53,818 nucleotides of DNA from JBCBSS01 sp039819065 (GCA_039819065.1 JBCBSS010000037.1:1-53818); one strand, 5' to 3'. Shown: positions 8,649-17,241, counted from the first letter of the stretch. Notes: generated from the sequence alone by a model not told the origin. Made by a program: numbers and translations.

Positions 8649-10145
8649 ATGAACGCGTTGATTTTCAAATTTAACAGGATAGCGGTGGTGGCAGTAGCAC
8701 TACTCTTTAGTACTACGGTCGTTGCCCAGGAGTATGATGATCTTTATTTCACTAGCAAAGACAGAAAAAAGGTAAAGCTGGCGAATAATAAATATCAGGC
8801 ACCTCCGGAAAAGAGACCTGTATTGCGTTCAGAGTCAGAATATCCTTCTAACGTTCAGGAGAGTTATTCTGCCAAACATGTCAACCCGGACTATATTGCC
8901 AAGTACCAACAGACCAATCAATCAAATAATAATCAGGCTCAGTCTGATGAATATTTTGACGAAAACTTTCAACAACAAAGCAATCAAGGTGTAGTCGCCG
9001 CTAACAACATTGGCAACAACCGTCAGGCGCCGGTTACGGTAACTCACTATTATTATGGATACCCTGTCACTTTACAGGCTAATTCAATAGATGAGATATA
9101 TTGGACAGACCCTGTCGCCTTCGAAGGAACGGCACTAGATCCACTCAATAGAGTTGGTGGAGGGTTTAATAATTTCAGACCTGGTTCTCGCATAGACGTG
9201 GCTTTTGCTAATGGTTCAAGATGGAACAATTGGCGCAGAAACAGCTTCAACTCCTGGGCTGGATGGAATTCTGGTTTCGGTTGGAATTCCGGTTTCGGAT
9301 GGGGAGTTGGAAACAGATGGGGTTACGATCCATTCTGGGGTAATGGTTTCTGGGGCGGCAATGGCTGGAACAACGGATTCTGGGGCGGTGGTGCCTGGGG
9401 TAACGGATTCTTTGGTTCAGCAGCATGGTGTCCTCCGGGATTCATTGGTGGAGGTAACAATATCGTGGTAGTCAATACTAACCCAGAATCTGGAAACCAA
9501 AGATCAATAAGAAGAACTGCCAGACCAACTAGAGCATCTGCTGTTTCGACTGCCAACAATAATATAACTACTTCCAGGAGCAGGAACGCCAGACAATTGA
9601 CTTCTACCGATTTAAATGTACAGGGTAGCGCGAATAATGGTAGAACGGTTGCACAAAGCAGCAACACAAATGCCCAAGGACGTTATTATAGAAGGGCACG
9701 ACGAGGTACGACATCGCCGGACTATACCAGAACAACGGTTAATAATACCAGTAGAACGACGACTCCTAGCTTCAATAGAGGAACTACACGAAATGCTACA
9801 ACAAGCAGTTATTCTAGAACCAGAAGATCTGGAAGTTCATTGAACAACCGCAACACTTCGGTTAATACGCGAAGCTCAAATAACAATACGCGAGTTTACA
9901 GACAACGCTCATACAATAATAGCAACGATAGCAGAAGATATGGCACGTCTAGATCATCTAGAAGTTTCTCTGGCAGTCGTTCTAATACCAGATCCTTCGG
10001 GACTTCTTCAGGTAGCAGAAGCGGTGGATCTTTCAATAGATCATCAGGTACAAGAAGTAGTGGTGGGTCTTTCAGATCATCAGGAGGCGGTAGCCGTTCA
10101 TCCGGAGGTTCAAGAAGCTCAGGTGGAAGATCAAGGGGCAATTAA
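8649..10145 (+). CDS. Secreted low-complexity protein: Trp/Gly-rich middle, Arg/Ser-rich tail
   Basis: I do not recognise a characterised family. The 498-residue product has a signal peptide (hydrophobic VAVVALLFS-type core, probable cut after VVAQ near residue 27). A polar Gln/Asn/Tyr region follows. Residues about 191-262 are extremely rich in Trp, Gly, Asn and Phe, with repeats like GWNSGFGWNSGFGWG and FWGNGFWGGNG. From about residue 290 to the end the chain is almost all Arg, Ser, Asn, Thr and Gly, ending in SSGG-type repeats, strongly basic and presumably disordered. No type IX sorting domain is visible. It precedes a FadL-like outer-membrane protein by 64 bases. A surface or periplasmic role, for example adhesion or polyanion binding, is inference only. 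Confidence 0.75.
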   Translation: MNALIFKFNRIAVVAVALLFSTTVVAQEYDDLYFTSKDRKKVKLANNKYQAPPEKRPVLRSESEYPSNVQESYSAKHVNPDYIAKYQQTNQSNNNQAQSDEYFDENFQQQSNQGVVAANNIGNNRQAPVTVTHYYYGYPVTLQANSIDEIYWTDPVAFEGTALDPLNRVGGGFNNFRPGSRIDVAFANGSRWNNWRRNSFNSWAGWNSGFGWNSGFGWGVGNRWGYDPFWGNGFWGGNGWNNGFWGGGAWGNGFFGSAAWCPPGFIGGGNNIVVVNTNPESGNQRSIRRTARPTRASAVSTANNNITTSRSRNARQLTSTDLNVQGSANNGRTVAQSSNTNAQGRYYRRARRGTTSPDYTRTTVNNTSRTTTPSFNRGTTRNATTSSYSRTRRSGSSLNNRNTSVNTRSSNNNTRVYRQRSYNNSNDSRRYGTSRSSRSFSGSRSNTRSFGTSSGSRSGGSFNRSSGTRSSGGSFRSSGGGSRSSGGSRSSGGRSRGN

Positions 10146-10209
10146 TAGCCCCTTCTACCCAAAGCCAGAAAGCCACTAACAGTTCGGATAACCACTTAAT
10201 TTTCTAAGT

Positions 10210-11730
10210 ATGAAGATTTCAAAGCTTATTCTCATAAGCGCCATTGTATTGCTGTGCCTACCGCGAAGCCAGGCTCAGATCGACCCAAATGCCAATGGTT
10301 ACTTCAACGAAGCCTTGTTATTCAGTCAAACAACCTTTGGTGGAGGTGCTAGAATCGCTGGAGTAGGTGGAGCCCAGGTTTCACTGGGAGGAGTGATCAA
10401 CTCGGCGCTATCAAACCCTGCCGGATTAGGTATGTATAACCGCTCCGTATTCAGTATTTCTCCTTCGCTTAACTTCATTAATTCTGATAGTGAATTTCTA
10501 AATGAGAATACAACAGATGATCGATTAAGGTTCTCTATACCCAATCTTGGTGTAGTATTTAATAAAACCAAAAGCGATGTGTCTCAAGGAGCTTTTCGTG
10601 GTGGATCATTTGGAATAAGCGTTTCTAAAATCAATGATTTCAATAATCAATATACTTATAGTGCCAATAATCCTCAAGGTTCTGATTTCTTTACTTTCGT
10701 ATTCGATCAGATCGACAACACACAACAGACTTTTTATGAAGACCTCGCTTTTAATGCCTTTTTGTTAGACGAGTTCTTCGAAGTCGGGCCTGCGGGTGAT
10801 ACGATCTTTTTCCTGGATTATATTGATGCGCCTAACGCTCTCGAATTTCCAAATTTGCAAACTGAAACAGTTACGACCTCGGGGTCTCAGTACCAATGGA
10901 GTTTTTCTTATGGTGGTAATATCGCAGATAGAGTGTTCTTCGGTGCCAGCATCGGTCTGGTGAGCGTCAACTTCAATCAGACACGTACATATACCGAGTC
11001 AAGATCGCAGCAAAGCGCAATTGGCAGCCTTACCTTGAGGGAAGATCTGGACGTTGACGGTTCGGGAATTAACGCTACCTTAGGTGTAATCGTGAGGCCA
11101 GTCAATCAATTTCAAATTGGTTTTTCTTTCGTCACTCCTACCTACTATAACCTGAACGATCAGTTTGAGGCCAGCATAGAATCTAATTTTAACAACTTCT
11201 TCTACGCACCTGAAAATCGGGTTTTAACCAATGAAATAGGCAGATCAGATATTTTCTTATCTGACTATTCATTGACAACACCACTCAGGCTCAACCTAGG
11301 TGCTACTTTCTTCCTGGGCAAATACGGCTTCATTTCAGGTGATATAGAAAGAATAAACTATAGCAACAGTAGTTTAAGGTCTGATGACTTCCTTACTGAA
11401 GGAGACAACAATACCATTGATAATCTTTATCAGTCCACCTACAATTACCGACTAGGTATGGAGTTAAGAAAAGGTATGGGTAGATTAAGATTGGGATACA
11501 ACCTTCAGGGCGATCCTTTTGCTGATGATTCAGGGCTTGACAGAAGCCGCACTAATTTGAGTGCTGGTTTAGGTCTAAGAACTAAAGATTACTATATAGA
11601 TTTGGCAGTAGTCAATAGCCAGTTCAATGCCGAAACAAGCCCGTATACACTGACGGATGGCACTCAACCTTTTGCTACAATAGAGAACAGTAATACCCTC
11701 GGTATATTAACAGTAGGGGTTAATTTCTAG
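10210..11730 (+). CDS. OMPP1/FadL-family outer-membrane beta-barrel protein
   Basis: A 506-residue exported protein with a signal peptide cut near residue 23 (LPRSQAQ). The mature N-terminus has the hallmark GGARIAGVGGAQVSLGG and SNPAGLGMYNRS segments of Bacteroidetes FadL/OmpP1-like barrels. The rest alternates aromatic and polar residues as in transmembrane strands, and the C-terminus (LGILTVGVNF) ends in Phe, the usual barrel-assembly signal. The family transports hydrophobic compounds across the outer membrane, but the substrate here is unknown. It is probably cotranscribed with the low-complexity gene before it. It ends 9 bases from the convergent aroK stop, and its likely terminator lies inside aroK. 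Confidence 0.85.
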   Translation: MKISKLILISAIVLLCLPRSQAQIDPNANGYFNEALLFSQTTFGGGARIAGVGGAQVSLGGVINSALSNPAGLGMYNRSVFSISPSLNFINSDSEFLNENTTDDRLRFSIPNLGVVFNKTKSDVSQGAFRGGSFGISVSKINDFNNQYTYSANNPQGSDFFTFVFDQIDNTQQTFYEDLAFNAFLLDEFFEVGPAGDTIFFLDYIDAPNALEFPNLQTETVTTSGSQYQWSFSYGGNIADRVFFGASIGLVSVNFNQTRTYTESRSQQSAIGSLTLREDLDVDGSGINATLGVIVRPVNQFQIGFSFVTPTYYNLNDQFEASIESNFNNFFYAPENRVLTNEIGRSDIFLSDYSLTTPLRLNLGATFFLGKYGFISGDIERINYSNSSLRSDDFLTEGDNNTIDNLYQSTYNYRLGMELRKGMGRLRLGYNLQGDPFADDSGLDRSRTNLSAGLGLRTKDYYIDLAVVNSQFNAETSPYTLTDGTQPFATIENSNTLGILTVGVNF

Positions 11731-11739
11731 CCCTTTGTC

Positions 11740-12252
11740 TTATAAAGTGGGTTGAACGAGGGACACTATGTCGGCTACAGATATAGTGTCCTTTGATATT
11801 TTATGCTGAGCCTGTTCATAGTATACAAACCGGTTTTTATGCTGTTCCAAAAGCTTTTGTTCCACCTCAGCTACACTCATGTCCTTATAAATAGGCCTTA
11901 GCTCTAAGTTCTCTGACAACAGTCTTTTCACCAATTCAGGTACTGACACATCAAGGAAAACACTGAGGCCCTCATTATTAATGAAGTTCATATTATCATG
12001 GAAACAGGGTGCACCTCCGCCGGTAGCTATCACAAAGCGGTCTTCTTGACTGGTAACATTTCTAAGGCATTGTGATTCTACCGATCTAAAATACACTTCA
12101 CCGTGCCGTTCAAAGATTTGAGGTATGGTGAGGCCTTCAGATTGCTCAATTACGGCATCCAAATCAAAAAATGAGAACTTAAAATGATCCGCTACCTGAC
12201 GTCCCAGTGTAGATTTGCCTGAACCAGGCATACCCACTAAAAAGATTTTCAT
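11740..12252 (-). CDS. aroK: Shikimate kinase
   Basis: This cytosolic enzyme phosphorylates shikimate with ATP at the fifth step of chorismate synthesis. The 170-residue length is normal. The P-loop GMPGSGKST is at residues 7-15, the shikimate-binding FDLD aspartates at about 30-33, the Walker-B-like ATGGGAP segment near 77-83, and the lid arginine segment LRPIYKD near 117-123. The start codon overlaps the stop of the upstream BT_3928-like gene by 4 bases (ATGA type), so the genes are translationally coupled. It converges with the barrel gene with only 9 bases between stops, and the last codons double as a hairpin. Confidence 0.95.
   Translation of the reverse strand: MKIFLVGMPGSGKSTLGRQVADHFKFSFFDLDAVIEQSEGLTIPQIFERHGEVYFRSVESQCLRNVTSQEDRFVIATGGGAPCFHDNMNFINNEGLSVFLDVSVPELVKRLLSENLELRPIYKDMSVAEVEQKLLEQHKNRFVYYEQAQHKISKDTISVADIVSLVQPTL
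11761..11798 (+). terminator. Terminator-like hairpin embedded in the 3' end of aroK
   Basis: GGACACTAT and ATAGTGTCC form a perfect 9-base stem with a 13-base loop, followed on the plus strand by TTTGATATTTT. It lies 30 bases after the stop of the plus-strand barrel gene but within the coding end of aroK on the other strand. Confidence 0.5.
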
Positions 12253-13376
12253 TGAAGTAATGATATGACTTGTTCGGCGCTGGGCACATCATTATTATGC
12301 CATTTTCCAAGCACCGTACCATTCTTCAGTACCAATATGCCTGGGTTGGCCCTGACCATCGCCTTCAGCACAGTAGCATCGGTAAAGTAATAAGGCACTG
12401 CTAGTTGATACTCATGACGGAAGGCTTCAAAAGCCTCTTCACCGGAAGCAGTAAGTACGATCGGATCAGCTACACTTCTCACTTCTTCGACCAATGCATT
12501 GATCTCGGTCATGTATTTGGTGCGCGCCAACGTGACATCATTGATGACAAGGAGGAGCTTGGCTCCATTGAAGGTTTCTTGGGTTACGTTCTGACCATCT
12601 GTACCTATTACGCTATAGTCCGTGATCTTGGGCAAAGCTTCTGGATTCAACAATGGACGCTCGTAACTTTTGTATTTATAGGTGGTAGTGTCGCTGTATT
12701 TGTTATCCCACTTTTCAAAGCTCTCATCTTCGCCTGTTACCTTATTAGTATATGTATACACCTGCTTACCATACTTAAGCTCTTCAGATGGTTGCATAAG
12801 GGCGGGTAGGTTATTACCAATCTCATAGTCCCGGAAATCTATATAAGGGAGGTGATTGATGGCATAGATACCTACGAAGAAGCTTACAATAGTGATTACT
12901 CCTACTGAGAAGTGTCCTACCCTGGTTCGCAATAAGGGCTCAAAAGTATGCTTTCGCATGAACAGATAGCCGATGAGCACCACTAGAATGAGGTCTTTAT
13001 AAAACGATTGCCAAGGTGTTAAAGGAATGGCATCTCCAAAACAACCACAATCAGTCACCTTATTGAGAATAGCCGAGTACCCTGTAAGGAAAGTGAAATA
13101 AATGATCATGACCAACAATATCCATATTGTGGTTTTGACTTTATAATTGATCAAAACAGCTACCCCAAGGACGATTTCTAAAACGACCAGAAATAAACCA
13201 ATCGGTAAAGCGTAGGGAATAAATATCTCGAAAAATGACCCAAAGTCAGTAGAGAAAACATCAAAGTACTCTTCTAACTTGATTTCTGTACCAACGGGAT
13301 CATTGAGTTTTACTAAGCCAGAAAAGATAAACAACCCTCCGACAATGAATCTTACTATATTATCAATCAGCTTCAT
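12249..13376 (-). CDS. BT_3928-like membrane protein (DoxX/MauE-like plus thioredoxin-like domain)
   Basis: A 375-residue protein with about four membrane helices in the first half (residues about 5-25, 50-72, 78-100 and 118-135) and a DoxX-type start (FIVGGLFIFSGLVKLNDPVG). A TDCGCFGDAIPL motif between helices resembles the Cys-Cys motif of MauE/DoxX-type redox membrane proteins. The C-terminal region (about 260-375) has a thioredoxin-like pattern (LLLVINDV...VPYYFTDATVL...GILVLKNGTVLG) but lacks a CxxC active site. The function is unknown; a role in envelope redox chemistry is possible. It overlaps aroK by 4 bases and the DUF1599 gene by 14 bases, so the three form one operon. Confidence 0.8.
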   Translation of the reverse strand: MKLIDNIVRFIVGGLFIFSGLVKLNDPVGTEIKLEEYFDVFSTDFGSFFEIFIPYALPIGLFLVVLEIVLGVAVLINYKVKTTIWILLVMIIYFTFLTGYSAILNKVTDCGCFGDAIPLTPWQSFYKDLILVVLIGYLFMRKHTFEPLLRTRVGHFSVGVITIVSFFVGIYAINHLPYIDFRDYEIGNNLPALMQPSEELKYGKQVYTYTNKVTGEDESFEKWDNKYSDTTTYKYKSYERPLLNPEALPKITDYSVIGTDGQNVTQETFNGAKLLLVINDVTLARTKYMTEINALVEEVRSVADPIVLTASGEEAFEAFRHEYQLAVPYYFTDATVLKAMVRANPGILVLKNGTVLGKWHNNDVPSAEQVISLLQ

Positions 13377-13920
13377 GTACTACAAATTTCAATTTAATTA
13401 GCGCAAACACGGCATAGTTAATCATGTCCTGGTAATTGGCCTTAACCCCTTCGGACACCAAAGTTTTACCCTGGTTATCCTCTATCTGCTTCACCCTCAG
13501 CAGCTTCATTAATATGATATCCGTGATAGAACTAACCCTCATATCGCGCCATGCCTCTCCATAGTCATGGTTTTTATTTTGCAATAGACTGAGTGTTTCT
13601 TCCGAAATTTCGTCATACAAAGGTTCTAATCGATCATAGGTGATTTCCATTTCGTCATCATCCTGAAGGGCTATTTGTATCATGGCAATGATACAGTAAT
13701 TGATGATGCCTACAAACTCATCTACCACGCCATCATCTACTTTTTGAGTCCCCTTTTCCTGTATTGACCTTACCCTTTGGGCTTTGATAAATATCTGGTC
13801 TGTAATGGAAGGCAATCGCAGTATTCTCCAGGCTGTACCGTAATCTTTAGTTTTCTTTTCGAACAAGGTTTTGCAAGCCTTGATAACCTGCCTATATTCG
13901 CTTACCGTTTGACTGATCAC
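13363..13920 (-). CDS. DUF1599 (nucleotide modification associated domain) protein, tandem duplication
   Basis: A 185-residue cytosolic protein containing two copies of one helical domain. The copies share the core DYGTAWRILRLPSITDQI (about residues 27-44) and DYGEAWRDMRVSSITDII (about 118-135), each followed by a K..R.K.I segment and a helix with an N-Y pair. The family is all-alpha and distantly related, as far as I recall, to MazG-like nucleotide pyrophosphohydrolases. The true substrate is unknown. It heads the minus-strand operon with the BT_3928-like gene and aroK. It is divergent from folP with only 19 bases between the two start codons, which hints at coordinated control and perhaps a role in pterin or folate chemistry (inference). 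Confidence 0.85.
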   Translation of the reverse strand: MISQTVSEYRQVIKACKTLFEKKTKDYGTAWRILRLPSITDQIFIKAQRVRSIQEKGTQKVDDGVVDEFVGIINYCIIAMIQIALQDDDEMEITYDRLEPLYDEISEETLSLLQNKNHDYGEAWRDMRVSSITDIILMKLLRVKQIEDNQGKTLVSEGVKANYQDMINYAVFALIKLKFVVHEAD

Positions 13921-13939
13921 TCTTTACCGTTCTGTTTAT

Positions 13940-14809
13940 ATGTTTTTCAACAAAGTGGCGAAAGTTAAAGCTTTTTCGAATAAAAAGACACTCAAGCTAA
14001 ACGGAAAACTTCTAGATTTAAGTATACCAAAAGTGATGGGCGTATTGAACGTAACACCTGATTCATTTTATGATGGAGGGCGTTACATAGATACTGAATC
14101 AGTCACCTCCCAGGCACAAAAGATGGTGGACGAAAATGTCGATATTATAGACATTGGCGGCTATTCTACCAGGCCCGGCGCTATAGAAGTATCTGAGGAG
14201 GAAGAAAAACAACGCGTATGCAGCGCCATCGAAACGATAAAAAAGGCCTTCCCCGAACTACCTATCTCAGTAGATACCTTCAGAGCAAGTGTGGCCAAAG
14301 CTGCCATCAACACCGGCGCAAGCATGATCAATGATGTTTCCGGAAGTTCGTTAGACGAAAAAATGTTCGAAACTGTGGGTGACCTAAACGTCCCGTATGT
14401 CTTAATGCATATGAAAGGTAATCCCCAGACTATGACTCAATTAGCGCAATACGATAATATGCTTTTTGAGATCATGGACTACTTTCAGAAAAAAGTTAAT
14501 ATTCTAAGGTCTTTTGGCACTACGGATATAGTGATCGATGTAGGGTTTGGTTTTGCCAAAACTATTGATCAGAATTATGAATTACTGCGAAATTTAAGCT
14601 ATTTTCAAGCTTTAGAGCTTCCTTTGTTGGCTGGGGTTTCTCGCAAATCAATGATCTATAAAACGTTGAAGATCAAACCCGAAGAGGCGCTAAATGGTAC
14701 TACAGTCGTAAATACGCTAGCAATTTTAAACGGAGCGAATTTACTTAGGGTTCACGATGTTAAAGAAGCAAAAGAAACTATCACTATTATCAATAAAACG
14801 TTCGCTTGA
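13940..14809 (+). CDS. folP: Dihydropteroate synthase
   Basis: This enzyme condenses dihydropterin pyrophosphate with p-aminobenzoate in folate synthesis and is the sulfonamide target. The 289-residue product shows the pterin-site signatures MGVLNVTPDSFYDGG (about residues 33-47) and IDIGGYSTRPGA (about 71-82), then PISVDTFRASVA, MINDVSG and the closing GVSRKSMI segment. The N-terminus (MFFNKVAKVKAFSNKKTLKL) is longer than needed, so a later start such as the GTG at residue 6 is possible. Its stop overlaps the TTG start of cdaA (TTGA), so the two are coupled. Confidence 0.95.
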   Translation: MFFNKVAKVKAFSNKKTLKLNGKLLDLSIPKVMGVLNVTPDSFYDGGRYIDTESVTSQAQKMVDENVDIIDIGGYSTRPGAIEVSEEEEKQRVCSAIETIKKAFPELPISVDTFRASVAKAAINTGASMINDVSGSSLDEKMFETVGDLNVPYVLMHMKGNPQTMTQLAQYDNMLFEIMDYFQKKVNILRSFGTTDIVIDVGFGFAKTIDQNYELLRNLSYFQALELPLLAGVSRKSMIYKTLKIKPEEALNGTTVVNTLAILNGANLLRVHDVKEAKETITIINKTFA

Positions 14810-15714
14810 TATTATTATTTAAAATAGGGTTTTTAGAAGTTTCCTGGGTCGACATACTCGATGTTACCATGGTTACGATCCTATTATATCAAGTGTACAA
14901 GTTGATGAAAGGTAGTGTAGCCATCAAAATCTTCCTTGGTATACTTGCCCTATATTTAATCTTCCTTTTCGTACAAGCCGCCCAGATGGAGCTCCTATCG
15001 ATCATATTAGGGCAATTCATGGGAGTGGGTGTGATTGCCGCCATCATTGTCTTTCAACAAGAGATAAGGAAGTTTCTATTGTTAGTAGGTAAAACAACTG
15101 AGTTCAATCGAGAGGGTTTCTTGAAGGGTTTGATGGTTTGGAAGAAAAAAGAAGGTGCCGGTGGTTTCCTCGTTACTCCAGTGATTGAAGCTGCTAAAAC
15201 ACTTGGCGGTACGAACTCAGGAGCATTAATCGTATTCTCAAGAGATTCTGAATTAAAATTCTACGCAGAATCCGGTGATATTATTGACGCCGAAATTTCA
15301 AAACGGTTGATTCTAGCCATATTTAATAAGCAAAGTCCATTACATGACGGCGCCGCTATTATTCATAAGGGTAGAATCAAAGCAGCTCGCTGTATATTAC
15401 CTGTAACTGAAAATAGCAATTTGCCCGCTCAGTTTGGCTTAAGGCATAGGGCCGCAATTGGTATGTCTGAAGTAACTGATACACTCGTATTGGTGGTTTC
15501 TGAAGAAACTGGACAGATGTCAATTGTGCAAAATGGCAAAATCTTCCATAATCTGTCTGCTTTAGAAATTAGGAAAAAGATCAACGAGTATCTTTTCGAG
15601 GATCAAAAAGTAACTGAAAAGGATCAGAAATCTTCGGAGACAAAAGAAAGCTCTTCTCAATCTTCTATCTCCGAAGGAAACAGTGCCAGCACTGCCAACC
15701 TGGAAAGTGCTTAG
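14806..15714 (+). CDS. cdaA: Diadenylate cyclase CdaA (c-di-AMP synthase)
   Basis: A 302-residue membrane-bound enzyme that joins two ATP into the second messenger c-di-AMP. About three N-terminal membrane helices span residues 15-85. The DAC domain follows, with the catalytic DGA motif in SPLHDGAAII (about residues 180-189) and RHR in FGLRHRAAIGMSE (about 210-222). The tail after residue 265 is a Ser/Lys/Glu-rich low-complexity extension. It starts with TTG inside the folP stop (4-base overlap), and no nearby ATG preserves the conserved N-terminus LFKIGFLEVSWVDILD. No CdaR/YbbR gene adjoins it here. Its TAG stop overlaps the TAA of convergent kbl. Confidence 0.94.
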   Translation: MILLFKIGFLEVSWVDILDVTMVTILLYQVYKLMKGSVAIKIFLGILALYLIFLFVQAAQMELLSIILGQFMGVGVIAAIIVFQQEIRKFLLLVGKTTEFNREGFLKGLMVWKKKEGAGGFLVTPVIEAAKTLGGTNSGALIVFSRDSELKFYAESGDIIDAEISKRLILAIFNKQSPLHDGAAIIHKGRIKAARCILPVTENSNLPAQFGLRHRAAIGMSEVTDTLVLVVSEETGQMSIVQNGKIFHNLSALEIRKKINEYLFEDQKVTEKDQKSSETKESSSQSSISEGNSASTANLESA

Positions 15715-16907
15715 CTGACCACTCCTAATTCTTTACCTACTTCTGTAAAGGCAGAAATGGCTTTGTCAAGGTGTTCCTTTCCGTGAACTGCTGAAATCTG
15801 TACCCTGATTCTGGCTTGGCCCTTTGGCACTACTGGATAATAAAACCCAATTACGTAAATACCTTTTTCCAATAGCTTTTCAGCAAATTGCTGTGACAAT
15901 GGCGCATCATAGAGCATGATAGGTACAATAGCATGTTCACCAGGCTTAATATCGAAGCCAGCAGCAGTCATCCGCTCACGGAAATATTTGGTATTGTCTT
16001 CCAGTCTATCCCTCAATTCCGTAGTTTGGGATAGCATATCTAATACAGCAATAGAGGCGCCGACTATAGAAGGAGCTAGCGTATTTGAAAATAGATATGG
16101 CCTAGAGCGCTGCCTCAATATATCAACCACTTCTTTACGGGAAGCGGTGAAACCTCCGGAAGCACCGCCCAGCGCTTTTCCTAAAGTACCGGTAATAATA
16201 TCGACACGGTCCATTACTCCCCTGTACTCATGTACACCACGGCCTGTCTTCCCCATAAAGCCTGTAGAATGGCACTCGTCGGACATCACCAAAGCATTGT
16301 ACTTATCGGCCAGATCACAAATTTTATCTAACTGTGCTATAGTACCATCCATTGAAAATACGCCATCCGTAACGATGACCTTTTGTTTCGCTCCTGCGGC
16401 ATCCGCTTCTTTGAGCTTCTCTTCCAGGTCATTCATATTATTGTGCTCGTAGCGGTATCTCATGGCCTTGCATAGCCTTACGCCGTCTATAATAGAAGCA
16501 TGATTGAGCGCATCCGAAATAATAGCATCTTCAGGGCCAAATAGGGGCTCAAACACACCACCATTGGCATCAAAGGCTGCAGCATAGAGGATAGTATCCT
16601 CAGTACCTAGAAACTCCGATATTTTCTGTTCTAGCTCCTTGTGAATATCCTGCGTACCGCAAATGAATCGAACCGATGACATGCCAAAGCCATGGGTATC
16701 GATAGCCGCTTTGGCCGCCTCTATTACTTTGGGGTGAGATGATAACCCCAGGTAATTGTTCGCACAAAAATTAATTACCTCTTTAGCATCATCAGTTTTA
16801 ATATCTGCTCCTTGAGGAGTGGTGATTACTCTTTCACTTTTGTAAAGTCCTGCCTCGCGAATTGAATCCAATTCGTGCTCCAGTTTGGGCTTAAGGGTAT
16901 CGTACAT
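15711..16907 (-). CDS. kbl: Glycine C-acetyltransferase (2-amino-3-ketobutyrate CoA ligase)
   Basis: A PLP enzyme of the alpha-oxoamine synthase group that cleaves 2-amino-3-ketobutyrate with CoA to glycine and acetyl-CoA. The 398-residue length equals E. coli Kbl. Visible family segments are NFCANNYLGLSSHPKVIEAA near residue 46, MSSVRFICGTQDIHKELE near 76, SDECHSTGFMGKTGRG near 210, and the PLP-lysine region ITGTLGKALGGASGG near 245. A divergent SDR-type threonine dehydrogenase gene (17459-18421) supplies its substrate, which supports Kbl over related synthases. It follows a small unknown gene by 5 bases, and its stop overlaps the stop of convergent cdaA. Confidence 0.95.
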   Translation of the reverse strand: MYDTLKPKLEHELDSIREAGLYKSERVITTPQGADIKTDDAKEVINFCANNYLGLSSHPKVIEAAKAAIDTHGFGMSSVRFICGTQDIHKELEQKISEFLGTEDTILYAAAFDANGGVFEPLFGPEDAIISDALNHASIIDGVRLCKAMRYRYEHNNMNDLEEKLKEADAAGAKQKVIVTDGVFSMDGTIAQLDKICDLADKYNALVMSDECHSTGFMGKTGRGVHEYRGVMDRVDIITGTLGKALGGASGGFTASRKEVVDILRQRSRPYLFSNTLAPSIVGASIAVLDMLSQTTELRDRLEDNTKYFRERMTAAGFDIKPGEHAIVPIMLYDAPLSQQFAEKLLEKGIYVIGFYYPVVPKGQARIRVQISAVHGKEHLDKAISAFTEVGKELGVVS

Positions 16908-16912
16908 GAATG

Positions 16913-17224
16913 TTAGTTTATTTTTGGTTTTGGCTTCAATTTAGGTTTTCCAGGCTTGGGCATAGCTGGTTTCGGTTTAGCCGTACCGCCAACCTTTTTG
17001 GCAGCTAGACTAGCAACACTTTCCTGCTTCACATCAGGCTGTTCATCTTTGAGGGGATATTGACGTCTGATCGGATTAATAAGATATAGCTTCTGTGCTG
17101 TAAAGCTGTCAGGATGTACCTGATTGAAAATATGCTCAAACTCTGCCCATAACTCTGGCTCACCTAATTTAAAGGCTTGTGGGTCAATTTTTTTCTTCGT
17201 CAAATATTCCTCGAAACTGTCCAT
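16913..17224 (-). CDS. Small hypothetical protein upstream of kbl, Lys/Pro-rich tail
   Basis: I do not recognise a named family. The frame is open from 17287, but the ATG at 17222-17224 gives a product (MDSFEEYLTKKKIDPQAF) that looks like a natural cytosolic N-terminus. The longer version would add an unlikely leader. The product is about 103 residues: a soluble helical region of about 70 residues (including EPELWAEFEHIFNQVHPDSF) and a basic tail of repeated KPKP/PKPGKPK units. It sits 5 bases before kbl and is surely cotranscribed, so it may assist threonine/glycine metabolism, although conservation of the pairing cannot be tested here. Confidence 0.7.
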   Translation of the reverse strand: MDSFEEYLTKKKIDPQAFKLGEPELWAEFEHIFNQVHPDSFTAQKLYLINPIRRQYPLKDEQPDVKQESVASLAAKKVGGTAKPKPAMPKPGKPKLKPKPKIN

Positions 17225-17233
17225 GATTGATGG

Positions 17234-17241
17234 CAAATATA
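17234..17241 (-). promoter_or_regulatory. Candidate -7 element for the small gene and kbl
   Basis: Minus-strand TATATTTG matches TAnnTTTG but lies only 9 bases before the chosen ATG at 17224. If it is used, the transcript would be nearly leaderless. Confidence 0.3.

Noticed and set aside
9896..10141. Leu/Pro/Asp-rich antisense frame opposite the Arg/Ser-rich tail
   Set aside because: It is an artefact of repetitive codons on the opposite strand, with no start context or neighbour.
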